Shown here: positions 26,600-35,978 of the stretch, in pieces
Layout of the letters: each line of letters begins with the position of its first letter
Position numbering within the stretch: the first letter of the stretch is position 1
The notes under the pieces: generated by a model
What the model was told of the DNA's origin: nothing
Seen by the model: only the letters and a program-made list of their open reading frames with translations
Database searches by the model: none
Assembly: GCA_943354965.1 (NCBI GenBank)
Contig: CALRDN010000007.1
Span: 1 to 64,000, forward strand
Length of the DNA stretch: 64,000 nt
Source: Candidatus Peribacteria bacterium
Lineage (GTDB): Bacteria > Patescibacteriota > Gracilibacteria > UBA1369 > UBA12463
Direction: 5' to 3'
Position numbers and translations under genes: made by a program

Positions 26600-27814
26600 T
26601 TATTTCAGCGCCTTCAGTGCCGCATCCATCTGCGGATCAACGCCCTTCTTCAAATCAGCCTCGGTATATTTCACCGTCTGGTCCGGCTCAATGCCTACTT
26701 TATTAATCGATCGTCCGAGTGGAGTGAGCCACTTAGCAATCGTCATGCGCAGACTCGCATTATTTTTCAACCGCTCATCAATCTCCTGAACACTTCCCTT
26801 TCCATAGGTTTTTTCTCCAATAACCGTACCTCGTTTGTAATCTTGCACCGCGCCTGCGACAATCTCTGATGCCGAAGCGGAGCCATTATTCACTAAAACT
26901 ACCAACGGAATAGTAGTCATTCTACCGCTACCGCTTGTAAACTTTTTCTCATCATATTTTGGATCACGTTTGCGGATAGTGACCACTTCTTTTTTACCAA
27001 TCAGAAGCTCGGACAGTACATCCACCGCCACCTCCAGATATCCTCCACCATTATCACGAAGATCGAGAATAATGCCCTTTGGTTTCTTCGCAAGTATCTT
27101 CGGAATAACCTCCGTCAGCTCAGTCATCGTGCTGTCCGTAAACTGATGAAGAGCAATGACGGAAATATTATTTGGCTTTTCCGTGAGCTCAATACTGTTC
27201 AGTCGAATCTCATCACGAACGATAGTCAGCTCAAAAGGATCTCCATTATTTTTACGATAAATCAGGAGTTTTACAGAAGTTCCTCTCGCACCGCGAATCT
27301 TGGTAATGGCCTCATAGATGGTCATATCGCCAGCCACGGCATCATCAATTTTCAAAATAATATCGGTACCCTTGAGTCCGCTTTTTTCAGCAGGAGAGTC
27401 CTTGAGCACACTCATGACGGTGAGATTTTTTTCCTTCACGCTGAGCTGTGCGCCGATACCATCCAACTTTCCCGTAAGATTATTTTTGAACTCTTTTGAC
27501 TCCTGCGGATCCATAAAAACACTATAAGGATCATCCAGGGCGGACACCATCCCCTTGATAGCACCATAGACCATTTTGTCGGTATTGATTGCCGTAGGGT
27601 CAACATATTGAGCGCTGAGGCGATCCCAGACGTCCCAGAAGAGCGAGAGATCGGCACGATCTCGAGCGATGTTTGCCCCAACAAAAGATTGAAGTCCCGC
27701 ATGTTCCTTTACTGTAGCGGTCTCTAATCCAGCATGTCCCGCTTGCCATCCAATGAGGAAAAAAAACACGGCCACCACGGGAATAACAATCCAAACTGTT
27801 CGCTGCTGCATCAT
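26600..27814 (-). CDS. C-terminal processing peptidase (S41)
   Basis: PDZ region DIILKIDDAVAGDMTIYEAITKIRG; DLRDNGGGYLEVAVDVLSE; VLVNNGSASASEIVAGAVQDYKRGTVIGEKTYGKGSVQ. Confidence 0.95.
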   Translation of the reverse strand: MMQQRTVWIVIPVVAVFFFLIGWQAGHAGLETATVKEHAGLQSFVGANIARDRADLSLFWDVWDRLSAQYVDPTAINTDKMVYGAIKGMVSALDDPYSVFMDPQESKEFKNNLTGKLDGIGAQLSVKEKNLTVMSVLKDSPAEKSGLKGTDIILKIDDAVAGDMTIYEAITKIRGARGTSVKLLIYRKNNGDPFELTIVRDEIRLNSIELTEKPNNISVIALHQFTDSTMTELTEVIPKILAKKPKGIILDLRDNGGGYLEVAVDVLSELLIGKKEVVTIRKRDPKYDEKKFTSGSGRMTTIPLVVLVNNGSASASEIVAGAVQDYKRGTVIGEKTYGKGSVQEIDERLKNNASLRMTIAKWLTPLGRSINKVGIEPDQTVKYTEADLKKGVDPQMDAALKALK

Positions 27815-27848
27815 GGGTGTAGTATATACTTTTGTGATATTTTTTCTA

Positions 27849-28078
27849 CTATTTCAGCAGTTTTTTAAAAATTCTAGCAAGGAGACTTTTTTGAATATTT
27901 CCGATAGATTTATCTGAATTGCTATCAGGAGAAGAGTACTCCAACTGTTTAAATAGCTGAAGTACAAACAATTTTGCAAAATCAGAATCAAGCTCAATAA
28001 AGACGGGGTGATTTGGCAGGTACCCATTATATTGTACAGGATATTCAAGAAAGAACTTGGATAACGGTGAGTACCAGA
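27849..28078 (-). pseudogene. Possible 3' remnant of an unidentified minus-strand gene
   Basis: Open frame without a recognisable start: ..NHPVFIELDSDFAKLFVLQLFKQLEYSSPDSNSDKSIGNIQKSLLARIFKKLLK*. Confidence 0.35.
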
Positions 28079-28660
28079 GCTATTCCGCGAACATTAGGAT
28101 ACAGAGAAAATATAAAAGATGGTTTTATAGTATTAGTCGATAAGAAGGGGGCAAGAATAGTAGCTGATCAGCTTGGATTTGCGAATGAAGTAGCAATACA
28201 CCCGAGTGGAAAATGGATCTACGTGAATGAAACATTCGCAAAACAATTAAGTCGATTTGCTATTAACGACAATAGTAGTCTTAATGGAAAAGAAGTAGTT
28301 ACTACCTTTGGCGAAGGAACATTTCCTGACGGCATAGCATTTGATTCAGAAGGTTTTGCGTGGATAACGAGTATAATATCGAATCGCATAATAAGAGTTG
28401 CCTTCAGCGGAGAACAGGAGCTGGTACTAGAAGATGTGAATGATGATCATGTAAAAGAAATCGAAATAGCGTTCAGGGAAGGTAGGATGGGAAAAGCTGA
28501 AATTAGTAAAGTAATGAGTAAGAAGCTGAGGAATATATCGAGTTTAGCTTTTGGTGGTTTAGATTTAAAAACTTGCTATGTCGGGTCTCTACTAGGCGAA
28601 AGCGTTCAAAGTTTCCCGAGTTCCATAGCAGGGCATCCTCCAGTTCATTGGAACTATTAA
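28013..28660 (+). pseudogene. N-terminally truncated SMP-30/gluconolactonase-like protein
   Basis: GTHYIVQDIQERTWITVSTRAIPR..DGFIVLVDKKGARIVADQLGFANEVAIHPSGKWIYVNETFAKQLSRF; an in-frame TAA (27998) lies just upstream, and the first part of the propeller is missing. Confidence 0.6.
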
Positions 28661-28663
28661 CAT

Positions 28664-29410
28664 TTAGAGAAAAAATAAAATCTGAATAATACTCGCTAAT
28701 AGAACCAAAGAAAGAATGAATTTAATATATTTTCCCTCTCGTTTTATGCCGAATGAAATGCCAAACCAACTTCCAAGAATGACGCCGATCACCATTGGCA
28801 ACGCATAGGAATAATCAATTATATGCTGAGTTACGAAAACGTATGTAGAGGTAAGAGACATCATGACCCCAGCGACTCGCGCCATACCCGCAGCTTGAAC
28901 AAAATTATATCCAAAAAGTGCGGGAACTAATACAATCAAGGTGCCAAACGCTATGCCAATAATACCTCCATACAGACCTAGTAGCAGCAGAGCAATGATT
29001 CCGAGAATTATATGTTTTTTACTATTTAAGACATAAATTTGTGTAGTAATTTTTTGAGAATATATATTGAAAATAAATGCCAATACAAGCACGGCAACAG
29101 TGAAGTATCTTAATTCTTGTTGGGAAAAGAAGATTATTAATTGTGCTCCAAAAAAAGAACCAATACAGACAACAGTACCGATTAACAGCGAAATTTTCAA
29201 AAAAAGTTGACCATGTAAATAGAATTTCACCGAAGCAGCTGTATCCATCATCAAAGAAACAAGACGGTTGGTTCCAATTGCTATTGGCAGAGGCAAGCCA
29301 AAAAAAATCAGCAAAGGTAGAGTTACGAAACCCATACCACCAACCATAGAGGCATAAAAAGCAGCAAAAAATCCACCAAAAAGTAAAATAAAAAATGTAA
29401 TAATCTCCAT
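28664..29410 (-). CDS. TauE/SafE-family membrane permease
   Basis: Multi-TM; GGFFAAFYASMVGGMGFVTLPLLIFFGLPLPIAIGTNRLVSL. Confidence 0.85.
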   Translation of the reverse strand: MEIITFFILLFGGFFAAFYASMVGGMGFVTLPLLIFFGLPLPIAIGTNRLVSLMMDTAASVKFYLHGQLFLKISLLIGTVVCIGSFFGAQLIIFFSQQELRYFTVAVLVLAFIFNIYSQKITTQIYVLNSKKHIILGIIALLLLGLYGGIIGIAFGTLIVLVPALFGYNFVQAAGMARVAGVMMSLTSTYVFVTQHIIDYSYALPMVIGVILGSWFGISFGIKREGKYIKFILSLVLLASIIQILFFL

Positions 29411-29414
29411 AAAA

Positions 29415-29996
29415 TTAGTTCGTTAATTTCCTTGAAAAATGATGAAGTTTTGCCCACCATGCAGCGTAGGAGCGCGTCAATTTCACCCATATAGGTTCAG
29501 TGCCAGGAATTGGCTTAACATAAATAAAATGCATACCAACGCTATTCGCACCAGCATCCGTATTAAAATTATCACCGACCATAGCGCATTGGCTTGGGTC
29601 ATCTATTCCAATTTTTTTCATAGCACATAGAAAAGATTCAGGATGAGGTTTAAGTGGTGTGGCCTGTAAAAGATCCATATTAACAGAGGAAGTAATAGAA
29701 TAGGATCTTGAACTTACATTATTAGACAAGATACACATTCGTATTGCACGAGCCTGTATCTCTTGTATTTTTGATATTGTTTGCGATGATAGATTATCTC
29801 TGCCATGCTCAACAAGAGTTCCATCAAGATCGAGAATCAAAGCCTTAATGCCGCGAGAAGTCAAAAATGAGACATCTAGATCTGAAAAACTGTCTACCTC
29901 TGCGAATGTCCTTGTGAGATTTGGATTAAAAGGCAAAGATAAAAAATTAGATATGCGGGGAATATTTATTAAAGAATGATTTGATTTTATTTCCAT
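29415..29996 (-). CDS. YqeG-family HAD phosphatase
   Basis: ALILDLDGTLVEHGRD; CILSNNVSSRS; KPHPESFLCAMKKIG; AMVGDNFNTDAGANSVGM. Confidence 0.88.
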   Translation of the reverse strand: MEIKSNHSLINIPRISNFLSLPFNPNLTRTFAEVDSFSDLDVSFLTSRGIKALILDLDGTLVEHGRDNLSSQTISKIQEIQARAIRMCILSNNVSSRSYSITSSVNMDLLQATPLKPHPESFLCAMKKIGIDDPSQCAMVGDNFNTDAGANSVGMHFIYVKPIPGTEPIWVKLTRSYAAWWAKLHHFSRKLTN

Positions 29997-30009
29997 ATGC
30001 CGATAGTAG

Positions 30010-31107
30010 TTAGAGCTCCTTCTCCATCTGCGGTGGATAGCTCGGTACCTCTACAAAAAGTCCCGGCGTCACGGTTGTCTGCACGGTAAGCGGCGGATAG
30101 CTCGTCCCACCTTTCACGTTAGAAACTGGTTCCAGTGTCAAAACAATCGTTACCTTCGGCTGATGGACGTTCGTAATCATTCCCTCGTTTTCATTCGCCT
30201 CGGCAAAGGCCTTGTGAGGATCTTCCGTCGGAGATATAAAAAACGCAATATTCTTAATATTCACACGCGATGGCGTGAATGGAATAAAATCTTTGCCGCC
30301 ATTGTAGGCTTTTTCAACAACACTACCGGCCAATCCCATAGTGCCAAGATCCGGATATTTGAGTGCGGCAATACTGGCAGGAGAAGCTATATTTTGAGTG
30401 GTAATATTATCGACCGTCCCCGAACAGGCGTTATCATCTTCACAACGAAATACATGGGGAACACTATTATTCCCCAAACTATCCGCATAGGAAATCATCG
30501 ATGCACGGCTCAGTACATAGGATGATTTATCTGTTGCAACATCCCAAACGAGTTTCTCTGGTGCAATAAATGTTTTCTTCGTCCCGTCGGGATTAAGTAA
30601 ATAGAGCTCCTTCACGCACGCATGACCTTTTGAGGTAGTAAAAATAGGCTCAAATCCACTGCAAAAAATAGTGGAAGTAACTCCTGAAGAATAAAAAGCA
30701 TTCGACTTATCCGGGAAGTTCCCTATGGACGGATTCATACCGGTATTGACACATGACGAACTGGTAAGAGCACAACTATCTTTTCCATTTAAGAGATGAT
30801 AATAAAACTGCGCCGCATAATATCCATGATTCATTCCTGGCTTACCTCCAATAACAATTCTATTGTAATACTCCTCATAATCAATAGAACCGGAGTTAAT
30901 TTCTTTCGTCAGCTGATCGAGAATAAATTGCGCGTCATCATAAAGCGTATTGCGTGAACTCACCTGTTGCTGTCCACGACTGAGATTGAGAAACACACTC
31001 GTCGCCATCATTCCCACTACGGAAAACAGGCTTGCCGCGATTAATACTTCCAGTAAGGTAAAACCAGCAGAATGCAATCGTGATTTCATGTCGCAAGTAT
31101 ACGACAC
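30010..31107 (-). CDS. Prepilin-like protein (PilW/GspJ-type)
   Basis: SAGFTLLEVLIAASLFSVVGMMATSVFLNLSRGQQQ prepilin cleavage/methylation motif. Confidence 0.85.
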   Translation of the reverse strand: MSYTCDMKSRLHSAGFTLLEVLIAASLFSVVGMMATSVFLNLSRGQQQVSSRNTLYDDAQFILDQLTKEINSGSIDYEEYYNRIVIGGKPGMNHGYYAAQFYYHLLNGKDSCALTSSSCVNTGMNPSIGNFPDKSNAFYSSGVTSTIFCSGFEPIFTTSKGHACVKELYLLNPDGTKKTFIAPEKLVWDVATDKSSYVLSRASMISYADSLGNNSVPHVFRCEDDNACSGTVDNITTQNIASPASIAALKYPDLGTMGLAGSVVEKAYNGGKDFIPFTPSRVNIKNIAFFISPTEDPHKAFAEANENEGMITNVHQPKVTIVLTLEPVSNVKGGTSYPPLTVQTTVTPGLFVEVPSYPPQMEKEL

Positions 31108-31133
31108 AGCTCGCTACGACACCATAGGCAAGA

Positions 31134-33134
31134 TTACGAAACTTCGGACTCTACCGTCTCCTCTTCTTTTCTTCGTGCCAAAAGCATTCTGATGGCAAGG
31201 AGGGTCGCCGCAGCAGCGGCGGCTGGTGTGGCACTACCGCCATTTGCACCCGCATTACATCCCGTATCTTTTGGTGGTGGAGTATTCGTAATAGTTGGAG
31301 ATGTATCGGATGATCCCCCATCGACTCCAGGTTTTGTTTCTGATCCACCGATGGTATCTGCTCCACTGTCTGTTCCTACTGCACCATCTGTTCCTACCGG
31401 ATTACCTACGTCTGGTGGAGCAATGACGACATCAACTTCCTGCTTGGTTTCGTTAGTATCGTTCGATGTAGTATCCGCTGTCTCTACCGCATCATTTTGC
31501 TTTACATCCTCAGGTGCATCTTTTTCCGTGAACCCGTCTGCTTCTTGTACAGATTGATCAGGAGTAACATCAGGTGCATCTGGGGCTGCGGTATCAGTGG
31601 TATCTGGTGCGTCAGGTGTAGGAGGCACATCTGCAAATATGTCCTGCATATCTCCCTTGCCATCTACCCATGAATCTACGGCATCTGTACTACCAGCATC
31701 AGCATCATTACCTCCATCTGTTGAACCAGCATCTACTTCTGCTGTCACATCAGGACTACCACCAGCATCAACCTCTGCTCCCCCTGCATCTTTCTCTACA
31801 ACACTCGCATCACCTGCATCAGCCGGCGTACCGGTCTTCGTAATCGTTGGTACTTGTCCCGGGATGGTGACGCACGCCTGTGATCCTCCTCCATAGTTTT
31901 TGTAAAATGTATCAAACGGAACCTCCGTAATTTTGAAGTTCATGGTCGCCGCATCAATGAGCTCGATGAGATATGCCTTACCATTAGAACCAAACAGCAC
32001 CCATGCAGGCGTAGGATAACCTTCGGCATAGGCGAGATTGCCCTGTAGGGCCCCTACATTTTTAGATAAAATTTTCTTGCTCGTACTAGGATTTGCCCAC
32101 AAGTCAGTGATGTAAATATTTATTTCTAAATTACCTCCAATTCCATCGTCAATGGCCTTGAACATAAATCGTCCTGCGGGATCCTCAACGGCTATGTCGT
32201 AATCGGCATCAGTTGTTTTGTAGTCATTTATATTGTCAGTATTTACGAGAATGAGTTTTTTCCCATCAACAACGAGATGAGTTGTAGAAGTCCCGTTGGC
32301 ATCCTTTGTTGTCATGAAGCCATTGTTATCCAGACTCCAACCATTTGCATCTATTCCTTTTAGTGTTACGATTTTATCTTCTGTAATAGCATCTTGTCCG
32401 ACTATTAATTTGTGTACGTTTGAATTTACTCCATCATTCCCAAGTACAAAAATAGAATTTCCATTTGCCCTAAAGCCATCTGGTGAAAAGTTTATTTTAT
32501 AGGTAAAATCTGGCGCTACTGGTCCAGTTTTGCATTCAGGTTTTACTTTTCCATTCGCGTCGAATGGGGATTTGTATACATAAAAATTATTTCCAGGAAA
32601 TACCATCTGGTCCTGGTCCGGAGTGGCTCCTTTAATGAAGTGTACCCTGACTCCATCAATGTAGTTAGGATAATTCTTACTATTAATTACCAATGCTTGT
32701 TGTACATTATTTAAATCTTTAATATTATAAAGGTAGTATCCCTCAACGATGTCATTATTGGCAGGGTATTGTGTATAGGCATAGTCTCTATGGATGCCTA
32801 TTTGCTGTGTGATTGGATTATACATCTTATCCACAAAAGCTGTTTTTTCTGTGGTGGTAAGTCCGGTAGAGACTCCATCAGTTACGGTTCCTTTCCATCC
32901 TAATTCTTGACCGGAGATACTCCCTCCCATATCTGCACCTATACAAAATTTTGCCGCAGCCTGCGTAATCTTTGTTATTTCTGCTGTCTCCGCACTATTC
33001 GCGATAGCATTTCCTGCTCCGAGAGCTAATGCTCCAGTAAGTAATTTTCCTGATACCGATGAGGCAAGTCCTTTGAGTGAGAGTGCCATATACAATCGAA
33101 TTACAAGGTAAGGTGTTATTTTACGATGTATCAA
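31134..33134 (-). CDS. Large surface protein: propeller-like N-terminal half, Asp/Ala/Pro-rich low-complexity region, Cys-TM-Arg C-terminal anchor
   Basis: DAPDTTDTAAPDAPDVTPDQ..; C-terminal DTGCNAGANGGSATPAAAAAATLLAIRMLLARRKEEE. Confidence 0.65.
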   Translation of the reverse strand: MIHRKITPYLVIRLYMALSLKGLASSVSGKLLTGALALGAGNAIANSAETAEITKITQAAAKFCIGADMGGSISGQELGWKGTVTDGVSTGLTTTEKTAFVDKMYNPITQQIGIHRDYAYTQYPANNDIVEGYYLYNIKDLNNVQQALVINSKNYPNYIDGVRVHFIKGATPDQDQMVFPGNNFYVYKSPFDANGKVKPECKTGPVAPDFTYKINFSPDGFRANGNSIFVLGNDGVNSNVHKLIVGQDAITEDKIVTLKGIDANGWSLDNNGFMTTKDANGTSTTHLVVDGKKLILVNTDNINDYKTTDADYDIAVEDPAGRFMFKAIDDGIGGNLEINIYITDLWANPSTSKKILSKNVGALQGNLAYAEGYPTPAWVLFGSNGKAYLIELIDAATMNFKITEVPFDTFYKNYGGGSQACVTIPGQVPTITKTGTPADAGDASVVEKDAGGAEVDAGGSPDVTAEVDAGSTDGGNDADAGSTDAVDSWVDGKGDMQDIFADVPPTPDAPDTTDTAAPDAPDVTPDQSVQEADGFTEKDAPEDVKQNDAVETADTTSNDTNETKQEVDVVIAPPDVGNPVGTDGAVGTDSGADTIGGSETKPGVDGGSSDTSPTITNTPPPKDTGCNAGANGGSATPAAAAAATLLAIRMLLARRKEEETVESEVS

Positions 33135-33149
33135 TTATTATGGCAAGTT

Positions 33150-34496
33150 TTATTTCCCCACTAAGCTGAAGTTGAACGAACCGGTCTGCTTTGTTAAGCT
33201 GGATTGTAAACTCGTGGTGTATCCACCACTTGAGCCTTGAGAGATAACCGTTGGATTCGTAACGAGAGGAGTGGTCTGATCAGGTTTTTGCTTATAGATG
33301 ATTTGGTATTCTATGGTATCTACGGTTTGATTTGGAATAGTACTATCAACAACAAGAGGAGCAGCAATAGATAAATGGAAGTAGGGTTTGCTGATGCCGG
33401 CGTCAACCCATGGTGCTCCTTTGTTGAGGAAGTTTTTGATATTGCCGATAGATTCGTCTTTTGTGCCATCTTTGCCTTTGACTAAAGCATCATTTTTTCC
33501 TTGATAGCCCAATATCCAGTTATTTATTTTTGAGTAATAATTTTTTTTCCCAAAAATGCCATATGTTATCATTGATTTTTGTTCTGTTGGTATTTGTGGT
33601 GCTGGTAGTATTACCTTGTCTGCTTCCGACAAATAACACAACCCATCCATCTTGCAATCAGCTACTATATTCCATATAAGAGATCTAGTATTGATATTCC
33701 CAGGATCTGTTACTAACAACTTCCACCTATCCTTCTCCAAACACGTCCCTCCATTCTTACATTGTAGTCTTGCTCGTACATAGAATTCAGTGATGTGGTT
33801 GGCGCCGATTTCTTTGCCGTCAGGACCGATGCGGAAGAGGGGGATTTCGGCGGAGGAGCCGGATTTGAGGGTGTTCCAGAGGCAGGGATGGTCGAGAGCG
33901 TAGAGGTCGCTTACGCTGTTAACAAAATCACTTTCTTCAGAGATGCTTGAGCCGGCGTACTTTTTTCCACTAATCAAATAATACATATCTTCTAGCCACG
34001 GATTATTTTTGCGGAGTTGTTGGGTTTTGATGTTACAGTTTTTGCCGCCAGCGGTGCCGGTTCCGGGGTAGGGATAGACGAAGTATTTATTGGCATCGCA
34101 GCCGGTCATATCATTGCCGGTTCCCTTGGTTGGGACTTTTTCATAGCAGGCTTCGCCGCCTGTTTTCTGTTCGGTGGTTTTCCAGGAGATGGTTCCGTAG
34201 GCGTTGGTGAGGGTGTTGTTTACTTCGTCAACCGTGAGGTCCGGGTCAGATTCTTTCATGTCTTGTAGTAACTTCTGGAATTTTTCCGGTTTGTTTTGCG
34301 CATACAATCCCAACTCCAATCCTAGCTGGGCGTTGAGTTCGGCTTGATAAGAAAATTTGGCACCCTTGGCAATGTTCTGGGTGCGAGTCATAACTTGCAT
34401 AACATCAGCCGCCATCAACATGAAGGCCAGTACCATTACCATCGCGATGACGAGGGAGACGGCGGGGCGTTTGGTGAATGATTTTTTGAACGGCAT
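33150..34496 (-). CDS. PilX-like minor pilin or assembly protein
   Basis: RPAVSLVIAMVMVLAFMLMAADVMQVMTRTQNIAKGAKFSYQAE near the N-terminus; located inside the prepilin operon. Confidence 0.6.
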   Translation of the reverse strand: MPFKKSFTKRPAVSLVIAMVMVLAFMLMAADVMQVMTRTQNIAKGAKFSYQAELNAQLGLELGLYAQNKPEKFQKLLQDMKESDPDLTVDEVNNTLTNAYGTISWKTTEQKTGGEACYEKVPTKGTGNDMTGCDANKYFVYPYPGTGTAGGKNCNIKTQQLRKNNPWLEDMYYLISGKKYAGSSISEESDFVNSVSDLYALDHPCLWNTLKSGSSAEIPLFRIGPDGKEIGANHITEFYVRARLQCKNGGTCLEKDRWKLLVTDPGNINTRSLIWNIVADCKMDGLCYLSEADKVILPAPQIPTEQKSMITYGIFGKKNYYSKINNWILGYQGKNDALVKGKDGTKDESIGNIKNFLNKGAPWVDAGISKPYFHLSIAAPLVVDSTIPNQTVDTIEYQIIYKQKPDQTTPLVTNPTVISQGSSGGYTTSLQSSLTKQTGSFNFSLVGK

Positions 34497-34514
34497 AAAT
34501 ATATAAGTGGCGAA

Positions 34515-35183
34515 TTAATAATTCATGAGATGCGAACTAAATGTCTCCTCGCGATCTTGGCTGCCGACTTTCCATGCTACAGTGATATCTACATTCATGG
34601 AGTCATCGCTCGCTTTTTTCAACACTATTTTTCGACAAAATGCAGGAATACTATCAGCAGGAGGATTCTGGTCAGTGCCGAACATCACGCCATTGTAGGC
34701 ATTATCTGGATTATCAGTTTTATTTTCATAAATAGGATATGGATTTTGATTGAGGTTTTTATTATTCTTACAATCACCGAAACTATCTACGCCTTGTGCA
34801 TCTACAACCTCCGCAAGTCGCATATACAGATCCTGTGCCGTGCTCGTAACTAAGCCATAATCACCGTCCTGAATAGTATTCGGATTTTGCTGTGAGCACG
34901 TCTTCGTTTCGAACTGTATATTCCAACAATTATCCTCGGAGAAGCGAATCCAATTCGTATCACGAATCATTTTTAAGACATCAAATGCCTCTCGAGCCAG
35001 ATAGCGCGCCTGAAATGTTCGGCGTATATCATAGCTTGTTCGGTTTGAACCTATGATGAGCGAAGTCGTCGCTGTCGCCGTGATTGCCAAAGCGAACACA
35101 GCCACAAGAATCTCTACGAGCGTTTCTCCGCTGCGTTTTTTATGGATATTTTTTGTGAAAAAATTACTCAAGAACGCCAACAT
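34515..35183 (-). CDS. Prepilin-like protein (PilV/GspI-type)
   Basis: RSGETLVEILVAVFALAITATATTSLIIGSNRTSYDIRRTFQARYLAREAFDVLKMIRD. Confidence 0.8.
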   Translation of the reverse strand: MLAFLSNFFTKNIHKKRSGETLVEILVAVFALAITATATTSLIIGSNRTSYDIRRTFQARYLAREAFDVLKMIRDTNWIRFSEDNCWNIQFETKTCSQQNPNTIQDGDYGLVTSTAQDLYMRLAEVVDAQGVDSFGDCKNNKNLNQNPYPIYENKTDNPDNAYNGVMFGTDQNPPADSIPAFCRKIVLKKASDDSMNVDITVAWKVGSQDREETFSSHLMNY

Positions 35184-35778
35184 TCGTATAGAGGGTTATG
35201 ACTTTGTTATAGTTTTTAGAATCGCATGATTTTGAATTAGCCACGAGCTCGCAGAAGGTAAGAGTAGCAGGTTTAGGGGTGGTGCTTTGATCTTTCACGG
35301 AAAAAGTTCCAAAAGGAGGAGCATAGGAAAAAGTAACATCTTTAGCATATTGCGCGATATTGCCATTGTCTAGCGCATACCATAGATCAACCTTCGGATT
35401 AATACAGAAGGAGTCCATAAAAACGATATCATTAGTGCCGAAGCCCTGAGCGCTAATTTTTTGAAAGAATAATTTAGCAGAAAAGAAAGGAGCGGTGACA
35501 CACGCCTTGGGATCTGACTGCACGGTAACGCCAAAACTTTTTGGAACACAGGGTTGACCGCCCTCGCAACTGATGTCTGTAATTAATTTCCCATTAAGGG
35601 AGTAACTTCGTGCCAGTTCGAAGAAATTAGAGAACTGACGGTGTACGGCATTAATGCGCGATGTTCGCTGGAGGTTGAGCATACCGCTAAAAGCGCCGGT
35701 CGTAATAATCGCCATGATAATCACTACCAGGAGAACTTCTACAAGTGTAAAACCAGTTTGCTTTCTATCGAATTTCAT
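35164..35778 (-). CDS. Prepilin-like protein (GspH/FimU-type)
   Basis: KQTGFTLVEVLLVVIIMAIITTGAFSGMLNLQRTSRINAVHRQFSNFFELARSYSLNG. Confidence 0.88.
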   Translation of the reverse strand: MKFDRKQTGFTLVEVLLVVIIMAIITTGAFSGMLNLQRTSRINAVHRQFSNFFELARSYSLNGKLITDISCEGGQPCVPKSFGVTVQSDPKACVTAPFFSAKLFFQKISAQGFGTNDIVFMDSFCINPKVDLWYALDNGNIAQYAKDVTFSYAPPFGTFSVKDQSTTPKPATLTFCELVANSKSCDSKNYNKVITLYTNVGVLE

Positions 35779-35792
35779 GGTGAAAGTGTAAC

Positions 35793-35837
35793 AAATTATT
35801 CAACATAATGTAATACATATGTCAGGGTTTTGTTAGA
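35793..35837 (+). repeat. Dispersed element copy C
   Basis: AAATTATTCAA-N18-TCAGGGTTTTGTTAGA; spacer is 11 bp longer than in copies A, B and D. Confidence 0.6.
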
Positions 35838-35978
35838 TTCAGGTGTTATGATTGGAACGTTCTTTTCAGTATCGTTCCTTGAAACCAGCGGAAGAAACAT
35901 TACTAGCAGAAAAAAGTTTCGAAAGGTAAGGCAACTTCAACTGGTCATAAGGATCACACTTCAATAACCCCAAGTCAC

